Assembly (NCBI GenBank): GCA_033557675.1 | Contig: JAWQRM010000138.1 | Location: 1-29,212, forward strand | DNA from: Coptodactyla brooksi | Taxonomy: Eukaryota > Arthropoda > Insecta > Coleoptera > Scarabaeidae | Length of the DNA: 29,212 nucleotides | Direction of reading: 5' to 3' | In this document: positions 1 to 9,624 of the stretch, in pieces | Layout of the letters: every line of letters starts with the position of its first letter | Numbering within the stretch: position 1 is the stretch's first letter | Position numbers and translations under genes: made by a program | Notes under the pieces: model-generated | What the model saw: only the letters and a program-made list of their open reading frames with translations | Database searches by the model: none | What the model was told of the DNA's origin: nothing

Positions 1-28
1 AGAGGAAGATTTTCCAAAGAGCGGGAGG

Positions 29-103
29 ACCCCTGCATAGCTCAGTTGGTAAGAGCATTGGCGTGAAACCAAAAGGTCGCAGGTTCAAATCCTGCTCAGA
101 GGT
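29..103 (+). tRNA. tRNA-like sequence, probably a tRNA pseudogene
   Basis: A clear A box (TAGCTCAGTTGG, 38-49) and B box (GGTTCAAATCC, 82-92) sit at normal spacing. The T arm has a perfect 5 bp stem, the D arm a 4 bp GCTC/GAGC stem, and the acceptor strands 29-35 and 97-103 pair at six of seven positions. A TTTT run at 108-111 would serve as a pol III terminator. The anticodon arm is poor: only TTGG/CCAA pairs, and the loop lacks a properly placed T33. The region resembles tRNA-Thr with small indels in the anticodon loop, but a GAA (Phe) or TGA (Ser) reading is also possible. There are two extra bases between acceptor and D stems. I read it as a decayed tRNA or tRNA-derived SINE head; a working tRNA is less likely. 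Confidence 0.6.
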
Positions 104-111
104 CTACTTTT

Positions 112-629
112 CTCTTGGATAATTAAGAATTATTTACTTACAATTCATATATGGACGAAATGTCCTAGGATTAACATCGATTTAATATGAAATATTAAGC
201 TTTTTGAAAAATGCACTTTTTCAGTTTTCATTCAGTATTTACGTAACCAGAAATACTTTTGAAAATTTTAACACGGATTCTTCTTAGACATTCAATTATG
301 CAACATTTGTCTCATTTAACCGACCTCGTATCACTAACGGTTTCCAATATTCCCTTATGCTTCATTTTAAACTGGACGCGCGTGTCAACAGGTGACGCGT
401 CGTGTACCATATAACGATAAATATGTAAATGAAGTTGTATAAGTTCATCATACGTTCCCTATTAGTGTTTAGGCCTATAATCGTTTAGGCCTTCTAATGA
501 GTAAAAAGCAGCAATTAGAATATTGTTTCTCATGCAAAAGGACTTCTTAATTGTCGTAATCAACAAGTATGTAAGTACTAGCAACACAACTAATGAGGAT
601 GAACTAACTCTGCCGTAACTCCCTTCAAG
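112..629. other. AT-rich intergenic DNA
   Basis: No ORF of note and no recognisable repeat. Nothing ties it to the tRNA-like sequence as a SINE body: there is no poly-A tail or target duplication that I can see. Confidence 0.5.
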
Positions 630-1276
630 GTGATGTTTCGGTTTCGTTCAGAAACCTTACGTAGGGCTACGATCGACATCCTCAACGAAACGAACGTCCG
701 TGACGTAGGAAAAATTTGCCCTCAGGTCAACTGCTATTCCCGTATAGGAAAAAGCACGCTCCTACTTGCAGAAAGTTGCGTTCCCCTTGGAGAGGATGGT
801 AGAACGCCCCCGCGTACAAGAGTAAATGATGGCGCAAAAAAAGCAGCAGTTTTCCGAGTTCAAAAACCTTTGAAGAAAATACGAAAAACGACCACTTATA
901 AAAGAAATACACAAACCAACCCTACAAAGGACGCTAAATCGCCTCAGAACTCACCTTTAGGTCTTAATCGGTTTGATGATGAGGAAGATTTCTTCAGATT
1001 AATCTGGCAAAGCATATCAGTGACATATCTGACAAAGCCGCAAAAATATCAGTCCAAACACCAACAGCGAACACGTTCTAAACTTGTGGAAATGCATTTA
1101 GTTATCTGCTTCCAGCGATATCGACTAACCATTCCTTAGGCTCAATAAAATCCAATGTGGAAAGAACCACGCCGAAGAAAACTTCAACTGCAACTATGCC
1201 ACCCGTCCACTACCAGTTCACAGCCAAGAAAGAGAGTTCGACGAAACGCAACCCCCTTTATATAGAGTGGAAATAG
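630..1276 (+). pseudogene. Unassigned ORF, possibly a retroelement ORF1/Gag relic
   Basis: The first 169-codon frame (630-1139) is less AT-rich than its surroundings. Its middle is basic and rich in K, T and R, followed by an NRFDDEEDF stretch. After a frame change near 1100 a second open stretch (about 1101-1276) continues with similar composition, rich in T, K, P and S, and ends at a TAG. A basic, proline/threonine-rich N-terminal region followed by an NRF-plus-acidic motif is common in ORF1 or Gag proteins of arthropod non-LTR elements, which is the only reason for this suggestion. I see no CCHC zinc knuckle and no reverse transcriptase after it. It could equally be a host exon or a chance ORF. 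Confidence 0.25.
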
Positions 1277-1520
1277 GATATAGATGTTGCCAACCCTAGA
1301 CAACACTGAAGGATAAACAACCCCCAAAAAACGAAACAACACTAAAAGAGAATCCAACAACCAGTATGAAGGCTACTTTTAAACAAGACAAATTACTGCC
1401 AAATTAAGATTGAAATTTTTCAGGTCGACACCATTTGTACTAAAAATTATAGGGCACGCAGCAATATCAATATCTAAGAGTCGTGTAAGCGTCTAAAACG
1501 GACAAGAGCACTTACAATTA

Positions 1521-1836
1521 CAGCAGTAGAGTTTCGCTAATCCGGACCCTGCTAGTACGGATATCCGGTTAATCCGGACGAATCTAAAAAAATAAAAGAT
1601 GAAAAAAAGAATGTTGTGAGTAGTAGTAGTAATCATAGCACTGTTTTGTATGTATGTAAATAGCTTTCTTAAGTACTTTATAATGAATAAACGTTGATTT
1701 TTAATCGATAAGATTTTTTCTTTCGCCTATAAAACTTGTTTTTGATACATTTTAAGGTTCATTCCGTTTAATCCAGACTTTCGGTGATCCGGACAGTGTT
1801 CGGTCCCAACAAGTCCGGATTACCGATATTCTACTG
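1521..1836. mobile_element. pogo/Tigger-type MITE flanked by TA
   Basis: The left end begins CAG(CAG)TAGAG and carries TAATCCGGAC twice. The right end, read on the other strand, begins CAGTAGAATATCGG followed by TAATCCGGAC. The ends therefore form imperfect terminal inverted repeats of about 25 bp with further CCGGAT-type subterminal repeats. TA dinucleotides at 1519-1520 and 1837-1838 fit the TA target duplication of the Tc1/mariner/pogo superfamily. The left end seems to have a 3-base CAG duplication. The interior is AT-rich with no ORF and includes a run of TAG triplets near 1618. It is a deletion derivative of a pogo/Tigger-like transposon that would depend on a transposase from elsewhere. 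Confidence 0.75.
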
Positions 1837-1838
1837 TA

Positions 1839-2436
1839 GTCCTCCTTTCACTACCTTTCGAACTTACGACTTACGGAGCCTCCCTTTTTCACAAACCGAA
1901 AAATTTCGAAATGAAAAAATTTTGAAAAAAAAGATTGAATACGGTTTTATCGATCTCTCCATTTTCTATTTTTCGCATCTTGCATTTTCGTTCATCTCTA
2001 CAGCAGTCATTCCACAGTTTTATTTTATCACCTATATTTTTCATACTGTTCCCAATGGTAGACCTCGAATTTTCAAATGTTGCGTACAATATCCGTCGAC
2101 TAACCTTGATTCAACAAAGCTACAGTTCTTTTTTCTTGTCTAGGATCAATTTATTTGATTTAAGTTGTGCAGCCATTATCAGAATATGAGTAAACATCTA
2201 ATCGTGTCGACTGCACAGGTATAACCGAAAAATATGTATGTAGTTTTAATTTTGATAAAATTATTGGTAAATTGTAGAGTTGGAATTGTCTGTGCTGAAG
2301 TACTGGAAGTCCTGCATGGTCTGTTTGTTACGTATGCAGGATTAACAGACAGTCAACATACAGATACAACGTAACGTATGTATGTTGTGCATATGTACAA
2401 CGTAACGCATAACCGTAGGAATTCGGTGGTTGCAAT
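1839..2436. other. AT-rich DNA without recognisable genes
   Basis: Two overlapping ORFs here (1784-2189) are phenylalanine- and serine-rich, match no family I know and partly lie inside the MITE, so they are chance readings of AT-rich DNA. Confidence 0.5.
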
Positions 2437-2437
2437 A

Positions 2438-2464
2438 ATACAGGATATACAGTATATCCTGTAT
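2438..2464. repeat. Near-perfect 27 bp palindrome
   Basis: ATACAGGATATAC pairs with its own reverse complement around a single central A. The same CAGGAT word recurs at about 2485, suggesting local duplication in a TA-rich tract. Confidence 0.7.
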
Positions 2465-2769
2465 ATATCCAATATATATAATACAGGATTCCAATTCATA
2501 AATGCGAACAACTTGACAGGTAACAACTAAATTATATCAAAACGTAGTTCTATTACATGGTTTATTGGTGTCTAAAAAACGTTCGCATACAGACAGACAG
2601 GTGTGACATCCACTTTTGGATTCCACGTTACAATACATCTCTTTCCAGAGTAAATGTAAAGTAAATTAGTAATACTGTAAATACGCATCTCATTATATTC
2701 TCTTTGCCGACAATTTAGTGTGGGTATATTCATGTTCTGTTTGGTTACGTAATATCGTCGGGCGACTGA

Positions 2770-3520
2770 GTGGACTTGAGTAATTATTACACGGGCCACT
2801 GTGATATTTATGAAACCAGACTTATTTCTGGGAAAAGCGCAAAAGCGGTACGTCCACACAACTACAATCGTTCTACTAGTCAATGGCGGCGGCATCGGCG
2901 GCATTTTTGCAGACCTGCTAGCGGCGCTTTGGCACCGCACTGCGAAGGATTTCAAGGCACTTCGGCGCGACCATAAACGGACGCTGGAGCCATTTGCATC
3001 TCACATTGTGCGCCGGTACTGACCGAGATAATGGGATATATGTAGTTTTGTAGCCGCAATAAATGTCACCGATGTAAGGAAATAGAAATAGTGCGGACGA
3101 AACATTTGACAGTTTTAACAGGGCCAGTAAAGAAAACGAAACCCAGAGGGGTTTCAAAATCACTTCTTCACTTTTAAGTGCGCCAATATATTCGAAGAAA
3201 GACTGATAATGTTCGTGTAGCAATAGTTAGATACACAATGGTCGATTCTAGTTGGCAAAACGCCGCAGTCACGTTGTTTTGTGTAAACGCAATTTTTGTA
3301 GATCTCGGTAGCTTTTCTTTCTCTCTACCACCGTGCAGCTGAGAAAAGACAATAATTGTTTAGATACGGTGCGGTTGCTCAACCAACGACTCACCTACAA
3401 TCTCTATCGGGACTTAACACCCAGTAGAAATTACTCTTGTGCCAATGGGGCGACATTGCGATATATCTTCGACGCGGTAAGTGCATTATGGCACGAAACG
3501 TAAGAGAAAGATATTAAGTT
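2770..3520. other. Less AT-rich unique DNA, no gene assigned
   Basis: Base composition rises in GC here, especially at 2880-3010. Overlapping short ORFs exist on both strands (for example 2801-3022 + and 2918-3223 -), but none resembles a known family and the stop positions do not favour one frame. There is an octamer word ATTTGCAT at 2992-2999. It may be a conserved non-coding or 5' exon region of a host gene outside the window. That is inference from composition only. Confidence 0.3.
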
Positions 3521-3796
3521 TTGCATCTATTCTACTCGACTTTGCATCAGTTGCTTTGTACATAAATTGTTTTGAAAAGTACTAATACTGACAATTAGGT
3601 CATGCATTTTTCACAGCAACTGCTTTAACGAGTATAGCGCTAAGGAATCGGTTTACTTTGTACTATGACGTTACAAGTGTAACATAAGACGTTCGATAAA
3701 AATGGATAATAAATTAAATCCAACATCGACAATTTAATAATAACTAACTAGAATTTACAGATGATGTAATCACACATCTATACCCAACTCTATAGT

Positions 3797-4300
3797 ATAT
3801 ACCCAACTCCTACCCTAATTACTTTTTAATACTACTCTAAATACTTAAGAATAATTAAGTTTCAATTACTTTATGCTTTTACCCACCTGGTTAAAAAATA
3901 TGGTCCCCGGTACACCCAGCAGGGCCGTTATTAAATATTTCTTTTTTATTTTAAAAATGTCTAGACTTCCAATGCGTCAACTGGCTTGTTTGTATTAACC
4001 TGTTTAATCAATTATATCATCAACCCTACGATTTAGAGTGATCATGTGGGCAGCCACGCTAGATTTCCTGGTCTATGATATTTAAAGTGAGCTAAGTGAA
4101 CTTTTATCGCAATTTGTGCAACTGATGTTAATCCCAATTTGTCTATAATCTATTTTATCATTTAAATTACCTAATTGACTTTTAATTGTGTTATTGTTAA
4201 TAAAAATTACTTGAAAACCGAACGTTTTTAAGCCACTAGGATTAGCCAATATGTTAAATTTGTTCGATTTTAAAGTAGCGTTTACTAACAACCATTAAAA
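3797..4300 (-). pseudogene. Penelope-like element 3' fragment, GIY-YIG relic
   Basis: Read on the minus strand, 4291-4082 encodes a peptide ending QIGINISCTNCDKS. This matches the start of the PLE GIY-YIG nuclease domain, where the usual form is GxYxIxCxxCxxxY. Upstream residues (VIFINNNTIKSQLGN) match the linker that precedes this domain in PLEs. Past a stop, 4081-4000 still reads SSVAAHMITLNRRVDD, like the domain's later His-containing segment. PLE proteins combine a telomerase-related reverse transcriptase with this nuclease, and only the 3' end survives. The copy is paired with a second, inverted PLE tail at 4360-4625. The Tyr of the GIY motif and the YIG block are lost, so it is dead. 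Confidence 0.6.
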
Positions 4301-4625
4301 GTCGGTTAGGTTATCCTAAAGGTAACATAGATATAATAGACAAGTCAGAGGACTTAGAAAGAGGATTTAGCGGACTTTAAATATCATAGACCAGAGAAAT
4401 CTAGCGTGGTTAGAATTGATTAAACAAGTTAATATAAATATTTAACATGACAGCTGAAAGCATAGAAATTTAAAAAAATAAAAATAAAATATTTAATAAG
4501 AGCAGTGGTCCTATACCTCCATACTTTCTGACCTGATGGGTAAAACGACCTGGTAGTTAAAACCCAACCATCGTAAGTAGTTAGAATAGTATTAAAAAGT
4601 TATTACGGTGAAAGCTAGGTATATA
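3797..4625. repeat. Large imperfect inverted repeat, arms about 270-310 bp
   Basis: Arms 3797-4110 and 4360-4625 are reverse complements and are separated by about 250 bases of PLE coding relic. I read this as two PLE tails joined head to head, an arrangement PLEs are known to make. It resembles a foldback transposon, but no target duplication is visible. Confidence 0.6.
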
Positions 4626-4640
4626 GGTCAGGCGTACAAT
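4360..4640 (+). mobile_element. Second PLE 3' end, inverted relative to the first
   Basis: This stretch is the reverse complement of 3797-4110, with scattered substitutions and one deletion of about 46 bases. The strongest shared blocks surround a TCTATGATATTTAAA motif (4074-4088 and, inverted, 4378-4392) and ACTTTTTAATACTA. Because the left arm encodes GIY-YIG residues, this arm is the same part of another PLE copy on the other strand. It runs directly into the hammerhead-like motif at 4650. The left arm has no detectable equivalent of that motif. Confidence 0.6.
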
Positions 4641-4649
4641 TCAATTTTC

Positions 4650-4698
4650 ATTCTTCTGAAGAAGGTTTATCAGATAAGCCGAAACATACGTCGAGTAT
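4650..4698 (+). ncRNA. Hammerhead-like ribozyme motif, best copy
   Basis: CTGAAGA at 4656-4662 fits the hammerhead CUGANGA box. After one extra A, stem II is GGTTTA/TAAGCC (4664-4669 and 4675-4680) with a 5-base loop. GAAA follows at 4681-4684. A15.1-C15.2 (4684-4685) can pair with G-T (4690-4691) across an ATAC loop as a two-pair stem III, which places the cleavage triplet GTC at 4690-4692. Stem I can form weakly between 4650-4655 and 4693-4698, with one wobble and one mismatch. Hammerheads with very short stem III are known from Penelope-like elements and retrozymes. The odd feature is the unpaired base before stem II, shared with most other copies here. Self-cleavage is not shown. Confidence 0.5.
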
Positions 4699-4719
4699 AA
4701 AAACGGCGTTATTGTGGTT

Positions 4720-5089
4720 GAGGCGTTCATTAATTTTAGTGGCTATGAAACCACAGATCTCTGTTTTCGCAAATAAAAAGATCTTAGTATGATTACCTGC
4801 ATTATTCACATTTGCAGTACCGTCCCAAGAAAAGTCTGTGTATTTTTATTTATACGTGATGTCTTGTGCTAAAATAGAAAGTTTGGTTTCAATCGGATAA
4901 AGCTACGAAACTATAAGCAATACTTTTAAGTATATAAAGAATGAAGCGAAATTATTCTACAAATAACATTTTAATATAGGAAATAAATTCTGTTACGCCA
5001 CAGTTCTATTTCATTTGTAACACAATATGTTTAACAATTAATAGTAATATTATTAACATTTTTGTAAAGTGAATGAACGTAGTGCTACT
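4720..5089. other. AT-rich DNA, nothing recognised
   Basis: No ORF, repeat or motif that I can support. Confidence 0.5.
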
Positions 5090-5634
5090 GTTGCTTTGGG
5101 GTATCCGCATTAGAAATACATGTCCCAACTTTCTTGCTGACTTTGTCCAGATCTTCTGGTGTAAGCTTGCATGGTTCCATGCTTAGTTTTTATTTCTACG
5201 GTATCCGTTTTCATGCCTCCGTTCATCGCTTCCGGGCCTTTGTGAATCTGCTTAGCATTATGTTTTCTGGGTCATCCTGTCTTCTTTTCCTCCGTCTCTC
5301 TTGCCTTCTACACTTATCTGACCAATCTTGTATTCACCATTTTAAGCAATGTCACTACTGTATCAAAATCGAAAAACTTTCTGCTCGATGCGCGTCTCCC
5401 GTACCAAGTCAGCATCGTCGTGAGCAACAGAGATATAATGACCACTGTCTCTCTCTCATAGGTTCAAAAAATACCGTTAACAGGAAATTAATAATTCCAT
5501 TTGCTGATTTTGATCACTCAATGGGATTTAAAATGCAGCGTCTAAAAGAAAAATTATTTAAATTTGCATATAACAGAAAAAACTACCCCGACTTGGATTT
5601 CGTTGACGGAAAGCACAACCTAGTCGAATGATTT
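5090..5634. other. Unassigned ORF region read on both strands
   Basis: A 165-codon plus-strand ORF (5134-5631) has a hydrophobic start and a basic end (residues near KMQRLKEKLFKFAYNRKNY), and matches nothing I know. On the minus strand the same DNA also holds a short open stretch ending at about 5092 that reads CKLTPEDLDKVSKKVG, plausible protein-like sequence but interrupted upstream by stops. One of the two is probably an old coding relic. I cannot say which, and neither has an initiator context or splice signals that decide it. Confidence 0.2.
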
Positions 5635-5743
5635 TAGTCCTCTGTTCATCAGGTGTGGTCTGTGACTCAATAGTAAAATGACAGTACTATTATAATTTTT
5701 TAGAATTTTTTATATTCTTTTTTTCTTCTCGTTCATAGTATCC

Positions 5744-5785
5744 TATAAATATGCAAAGAGTGGATGGGACCTTCGCCCCTTCAGT
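5744..5785 (+). promoter_or_regulatory. Possible TATA box and initiator
   Basis: TATAAAT at 5744-5750 is followed by an arthropod-type initiator TCAGT at 5781-5785. The A of the initiator lies about 39 bases from the TATA start, longer than the usual 30-31, so the pairing is doubtful. A short ORF begins downstream at 5894. Confidence 0.25.
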
Positions 5786-5893
5786 ATTGCTTTTCAGATG
5801 ATTGTCGTATGTCGTATGTCATTACACTCTCCACCCAATTGAACTTGGAATATTTCAGTGTTTCGGTTTGTTTTTATTTTGTTATTAGTTAGA

Positions 5894-6022
5894 ATGTCGA
5901 AATTAATTTCTTATCCATATGCAAAGCAGATAAGGAAGGTTAAGCAGCACTACGCCGAAATTGGGATACATAACGAACTTGAAGAATCTGACGATGATTT
6001 TATTGCGTACCATACTTTGTGA
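5894..6022 (+). CDS. Short acidic-ended ORF, 42 codons, possible transposase N-terminus relic
   Basis: The peptide is basic at first and ends in an acidic ELEESDDDF run before a TGA. The N-termini of piggyBac transposases often carry such acidic runs close to the start codon, and a TATA-like site lies upstream. No downstream piggyBac domain follows on this strand, so this is only a weak suggestion. It may be a chance ORF. Confidence 0.15.
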   Translation: MSKLISYPYAKQIRKVKQHYAEIGIHNELEESDDDFIAYHTL

Positions 6023-6107
6023 AGCTTAGTGATATTAACGAAGCTTAGATTAGCAAGGAACTAACAAGGGACTCTGCTGTACGTTTCCTTTTCGAAATAT
6101 TATAGTA

Positions 6108-6195
6108 TGTAGTTAATCCTATAACTATATATTATGTACTGTATTATGTATTATGTACTGTATAACTATATAGTATTTAGTTATATTATATTAGG
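6108..6195. repeat. AT-rich low-complexity tract
   Basis: Imperfect repeats of ATTATGTACTGT and TAACTATATA words. Confidence 0.6.
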
Positions 6196-6464
6196 CATAA
6201 GATTTCAAATAGACAACATCGACATAGAAATTGACACTTCAAGCACATCAACTTGGGCGCTTATTCACTTTTAGATTGCTGTAGAAAATATACGTTTTGG
6301 TGGGTAACTTCTTTAAAGTAAATTTCAAATTTAAAATACTGTTGCAGAAAAATCCACTCTATGCAGACACACAGTTTTGAATATTGATCCAGTGTTTGAA
6401 AATTGTCATTGTTTAAAGGAGCATTCCTTTGAATAATATTACTTAAAGGTAGTCGCAGTGAAAA

Positions 6465-7433
6465 ATCGAGCAAAAAGCAATGAGGAGTGAAACGGTTTGT
6501 GCTATCGTGGACGGCGATAACACAAACTCGACTGGGCAAGTTGCCGAGGAGTTGGGTGTGTGCAATAAAATTGTACCACAAAATTGTTATTACTTAAATC
6601 ATGATTACAGGCACCGCTTATTCAGCTGTAATTATAATTGTCATGTATCTGAATCACAGTGACGTAGCTCACAGTGCGCATAAGTGCCGTCATCATATTT
6701 ACTCTGGGATATTGTACTTTTTCTTACCATTTTCTTTTCCGTTTGGAAAAGTATGAATGTAAAAGTATTGTACTCCGGGATGGCAATACTGACCAAAGCA
6801 GGTTCAGTTTGGAAATGCATAGTGGCCAAACACTAGCTAATCTAAGAAGGTGGTTTTAGTACGAAAGTTTTAGTACAATCTGTTTCTGCGACGACACACA
6901 ACTATGTCATTGAACCGACACAATAGCTGCATGGGGAAAGTTGCTATCTCCCCAGTTAGTATGTCTGAATGAGATAAGTGATAGTTTGGAGCCAAAAGTA
7001 GAGCAAACAATATTCTGTCCACCAAATGAGGAAATTACAGCCAGAAAATCGGGAAAACTTACAAAACAATTAGTAACAGAGTGGGTTAAGAATGTATATG
7101 CTCCCCATGTCCACTGTAAGATCCTCTTACAAATGGACTCATGGTCAGGTCAAAGCTCTGAAGATGTCGAATATGCTGTGCCACTTGCTCGGCGAGTTAC
7201 AGTAAAAACAATCCCAAAGATACACCAAGTACATCCAATACGGTTGGTATAAAAGCGGTTACCTTCAAGAACGTCGGGGGTGCATTACAACGTCAGTGCA
7301 TTTCTCCTTTCACGACTCGTAATTATCAAGTTGCAGTATCTGTGGGGCACCGGCCGTAATAAGATGTGGATGGTGCAAATAGTATTTATGCATAAAACAT
7401 TTCTTTAATGATTATCAAAACTATTTACCGTAA
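6465..7433 (+). pseudogene. Decayed DDE transposase with C-terminal Cys/His zinc finger
   Basis: Three blocks lie in order on the plus strand. At 6480-6600 a GQVAEELGV segment looks like a helix-turn-helix recognition helix. At 6930-7160 the sequence reads SPQLVCLNE, then KSGKLTKQLVTEWVKNVYAP and LLQMDSWSG. This pattern is typical of the DDE superfamily transposases of the Tc1/mariner/pogo group, with the Asp of DSWSG as the second catalytic residue. At about 7240-7433 another frame gives WYKSGYLQER, then CSICGAPA, RCGWCK and LCIKHFFNDY, the CxxC...CxxC...CxxH finger that ends these proteins. Several stops and frame changes, including a TAA just before the finger and a TAG inside it, make it dead. 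The HTH assignment is the weakest part. Confidence 0.6.
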
Positions 7434-8260
7434 ATGTAGATAGTAATTATTATATTTTTTATATATCAATATTATAAGCAATTATTTTTTTTAATTGTAG
7501 GATTTGTAAATTGTAACAAATTACTTTTTGCTTTTGTTATGTCTGTTGGCAATACGAAAGCAATGATGGTATGGAATTTGATACTAATTATAACTGACTA
7601 TGAAACCGAACCAGATGCTTTATGGAAAAACAAAGACAGTGATAAGTATACAGATGTAATTTCAGTTTTAAAGTTTTATTTATAATCACTTGCGTACATT
7701 GGCAATCATAAACACATTCGTTTGCCAAGAGATTAAAAAGTAATTCATATTTCATTTATATTATGTTTGTATGCATCATATTACTTTTTTACTTTTTCTC
7801 TTACTATAGCATTCGCAAAAAAAATCGATGTCGAGATTTTGATGGATCTTGACGTATTAGGCAACTTGTGTTCTATCTATGCTATTTTTGATGGTTGGTC
7901 CGTCCGTGCGTCCGCCTCTAAGTCGTTTTTGAACGGCCACATTAGACTGATTAAAACAATACTTTACATACAAGCTAATTATTATATAATCGGGTTACAA
8001 TAAGGATTTCGTAAAAATTATCTATATGGTTGAGATACTTAACCTAGAAAAATTTTGATTTTTTTACTAGGTATTTACTTCATAGCTTCTTATAACAATA
8101 TATATTTTTGTAATCTACATAAAATTGCGAGTAAAGAACTATAAGGATAGTGTATGCTTAAAATCAACAATTCTGGAGATATAGGCATAATTAAACCAGG
8201 ATCGGCGTAACTCATGTGCGTGTAAAAATATAGAGAGAAATAGTCTTCTGTATATACGTA
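7434..8260. other. AT-rich DNA without recognisable genes
   Basis: The 78-codon ORF at 7767-8003 is Ile/Phe/Tyr-rich and matches no family. I see no terminal repeats for the transposase upstream, so that element's right end is not defined. Confidence 0.4.
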
Positions 8261-8264
8261 GAAA

Positions 8265-8305
8265 CAGCTTAGATAAACGCAAAAGATTTGCGTTTATCTA
8301 AGCTG
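8265..8305. repeat. Perfect hairpin, 19 bp arms, 3-base loop
   Basis: CAGCTTAGATAAACGCAAA is followed by AGA and then its exact reverse complement. It lies just beyond the point where piggyBac copy 1 loses its C-terminus. No T-run follows, so a transcription terminator role is not suggested. Confidence 0.85.
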
Positions 8306-8317
8306 TTCTTGGTCTAA

Positions 8318-9624
8318 TCAGGATTTTGTAGCAACCAATAATTTATAAGAATTTATACTTGTTACGTATATAAGATGAGAAAATATTACCATTGGACACC
8401 GATTTGTCTTTCTCTGCACAGAATATTCTTTGGCTAATTTATCTGTGGTATCGTCAGCCCCTTTCGTTGCATTATAATGCAGAATAATATTCGGTTTGTA
8501 AGATTGTTTTTCACCAGTCATTTTATTATTAGTATTCTCACTTGTAAGCAAGATGATGGCAGCTTTGTTTTTTGGAACGTAAGACACCCGGTTTCTATTT
8601 TTTCTAAAAGCAAACATACTTGAAAATTTCTTCTTGTACGGTGCTGATGCAAAGGTTCGTTGGGAATAAATGTTTTGTTTTGTCGCAGGGTTCCATACAG
8701 AGCAATATCTTTCTCCCATAATTTTTCGGCAACTTGTATGTTCATAACAAAATTGTCCGTCGTTATATCAAATCCGCTTCCCAAATTCTCCACCATGTCT
8801 AGGCCCACTCTTTGACTTTGCCCCTTTTCTGGTTTGTTGCCTTGTTTCCTTAAAACTTACCCAAATAAATTTGCATATTTGCAATGTAAGAGGCACTGTA
8901 CTCTACAAGAACCCATATTTTTATACCGTATTTATCAGGTTTGCTCTTTATACAAACTCGGAAAGGAGCCTTACCCCTGAATGGTATAGTTGCTCATCTA
9001 CACACAAGTGGTTGCCTGGATTGAAATGTTTTACAATTGAAAATTAAAATACCAAAACTATCTCTTATTGGAGCTAACTTATCTGTAGCTTTTCGTTCCT
9101 GCCTAGTTTCAAAGTTATCAAAGCGCAGAAATGAAGTAATTTGCTTGAATCTACCTCTTGACATTGTAACAGGTATTATAGGTCGGCAGTAAGAAGTATC
9201 TTGACACCAAAGCGTATCGACAGTCTCTTTAGAACTATGAAGGTTGCCAAGTATAAGCGGCAATCCGATATATACTTAGGTCTCTGTAGAATCAACAGGT
9301 AAACAGTTATTATTCCATTTGTCCTAAAATGCTTGTGCTTTTCTGCTTGTTTCGGTTGCAATTACGTTGAGAATATCAAGAGATAGGAAGAGAAATAAAG
9401 CCCCACTCATACTTAAAATATCAGCACTATAGTCTGAAAGCCACAATCAACATATCTTTGGCTACGTACTTTGGAAAGCCCTCGTTAATAGTAATTATTG
9501 ATTTCGTTTTTTCCAAGGTTTCTTCTATGCTTTGGTCAGCAAATATTATGTCGTTTTCTTGGTTCGCCTCTGTCAAGACATCAAACTCATTGACAATACT
9601 ATCAAACTCGATCGAGCTCTTCAT
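8318..9624 (-). pseudogene. piggyBac transposase relic, copy 1
   Basis: Minus-strand blocks in N-to-C order spell a piggyBac transposase (DDE_Tnp_1_7 family). 9624-9427 is an acidic N-terminal part. About 9360-9270 reads ETSRKAQAF then KWNNN. 9263-8994 has YIG-like LPLILG, TLWCQD, MSRGRFKQI, LRFDN and DKLAPIRD. VDEQL (near 8990) holds the first catalytic Asp. After a frameshift come PFRVCIKSKPDKYGIK and VEYSASYI, then TTDNF (near 8750) with the second Asp. RVSYVPKNKA and KGADDTTDKL (near 8450) hold the third Asp, and KTNRCPMVIF follows. Usual length is near 600 residues. The Cys-rich C-terminal domain is missing and at least three frameshifts are present, so it is inactive. I could not find TTAA-flanked ends. 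Confidence 0.85.

Noticed and set aside
1784..2189. Two overlapping ORFs of 119 and 84 codons
   Set aside because: They start inside the MITE, are Phe/Ser/Ile-rich from T-rich DNA and match no protein family.
2572..3022. Overlapping plus and minus ORFs around the GC-richer patch, including an ATGGCGGCGGC start-like site at 2883
   Set aside because: The reading from that ATG stops after 11 codons, and no frame is clearly favoured.
3470..3490. CGGTAAGTG, a strong splice donor consensus
   Set aside because: No open reading frame leads into it, and such words occur by chance.
4082..4291. Treating the 69-codon minus ORF as a host gene
   Set aside because: Its end matches the PLE GIY-YIG start, and its flanks form the PLE inverted repeat.
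8265..8305. Hairpin as a microRNA precursor or terminator
   Set aside because: The arms are perfectly complementary with a 3-base loop and no T-run, unlike animal pre-miRNAs, and two similar hairpins are clearly mutational products.
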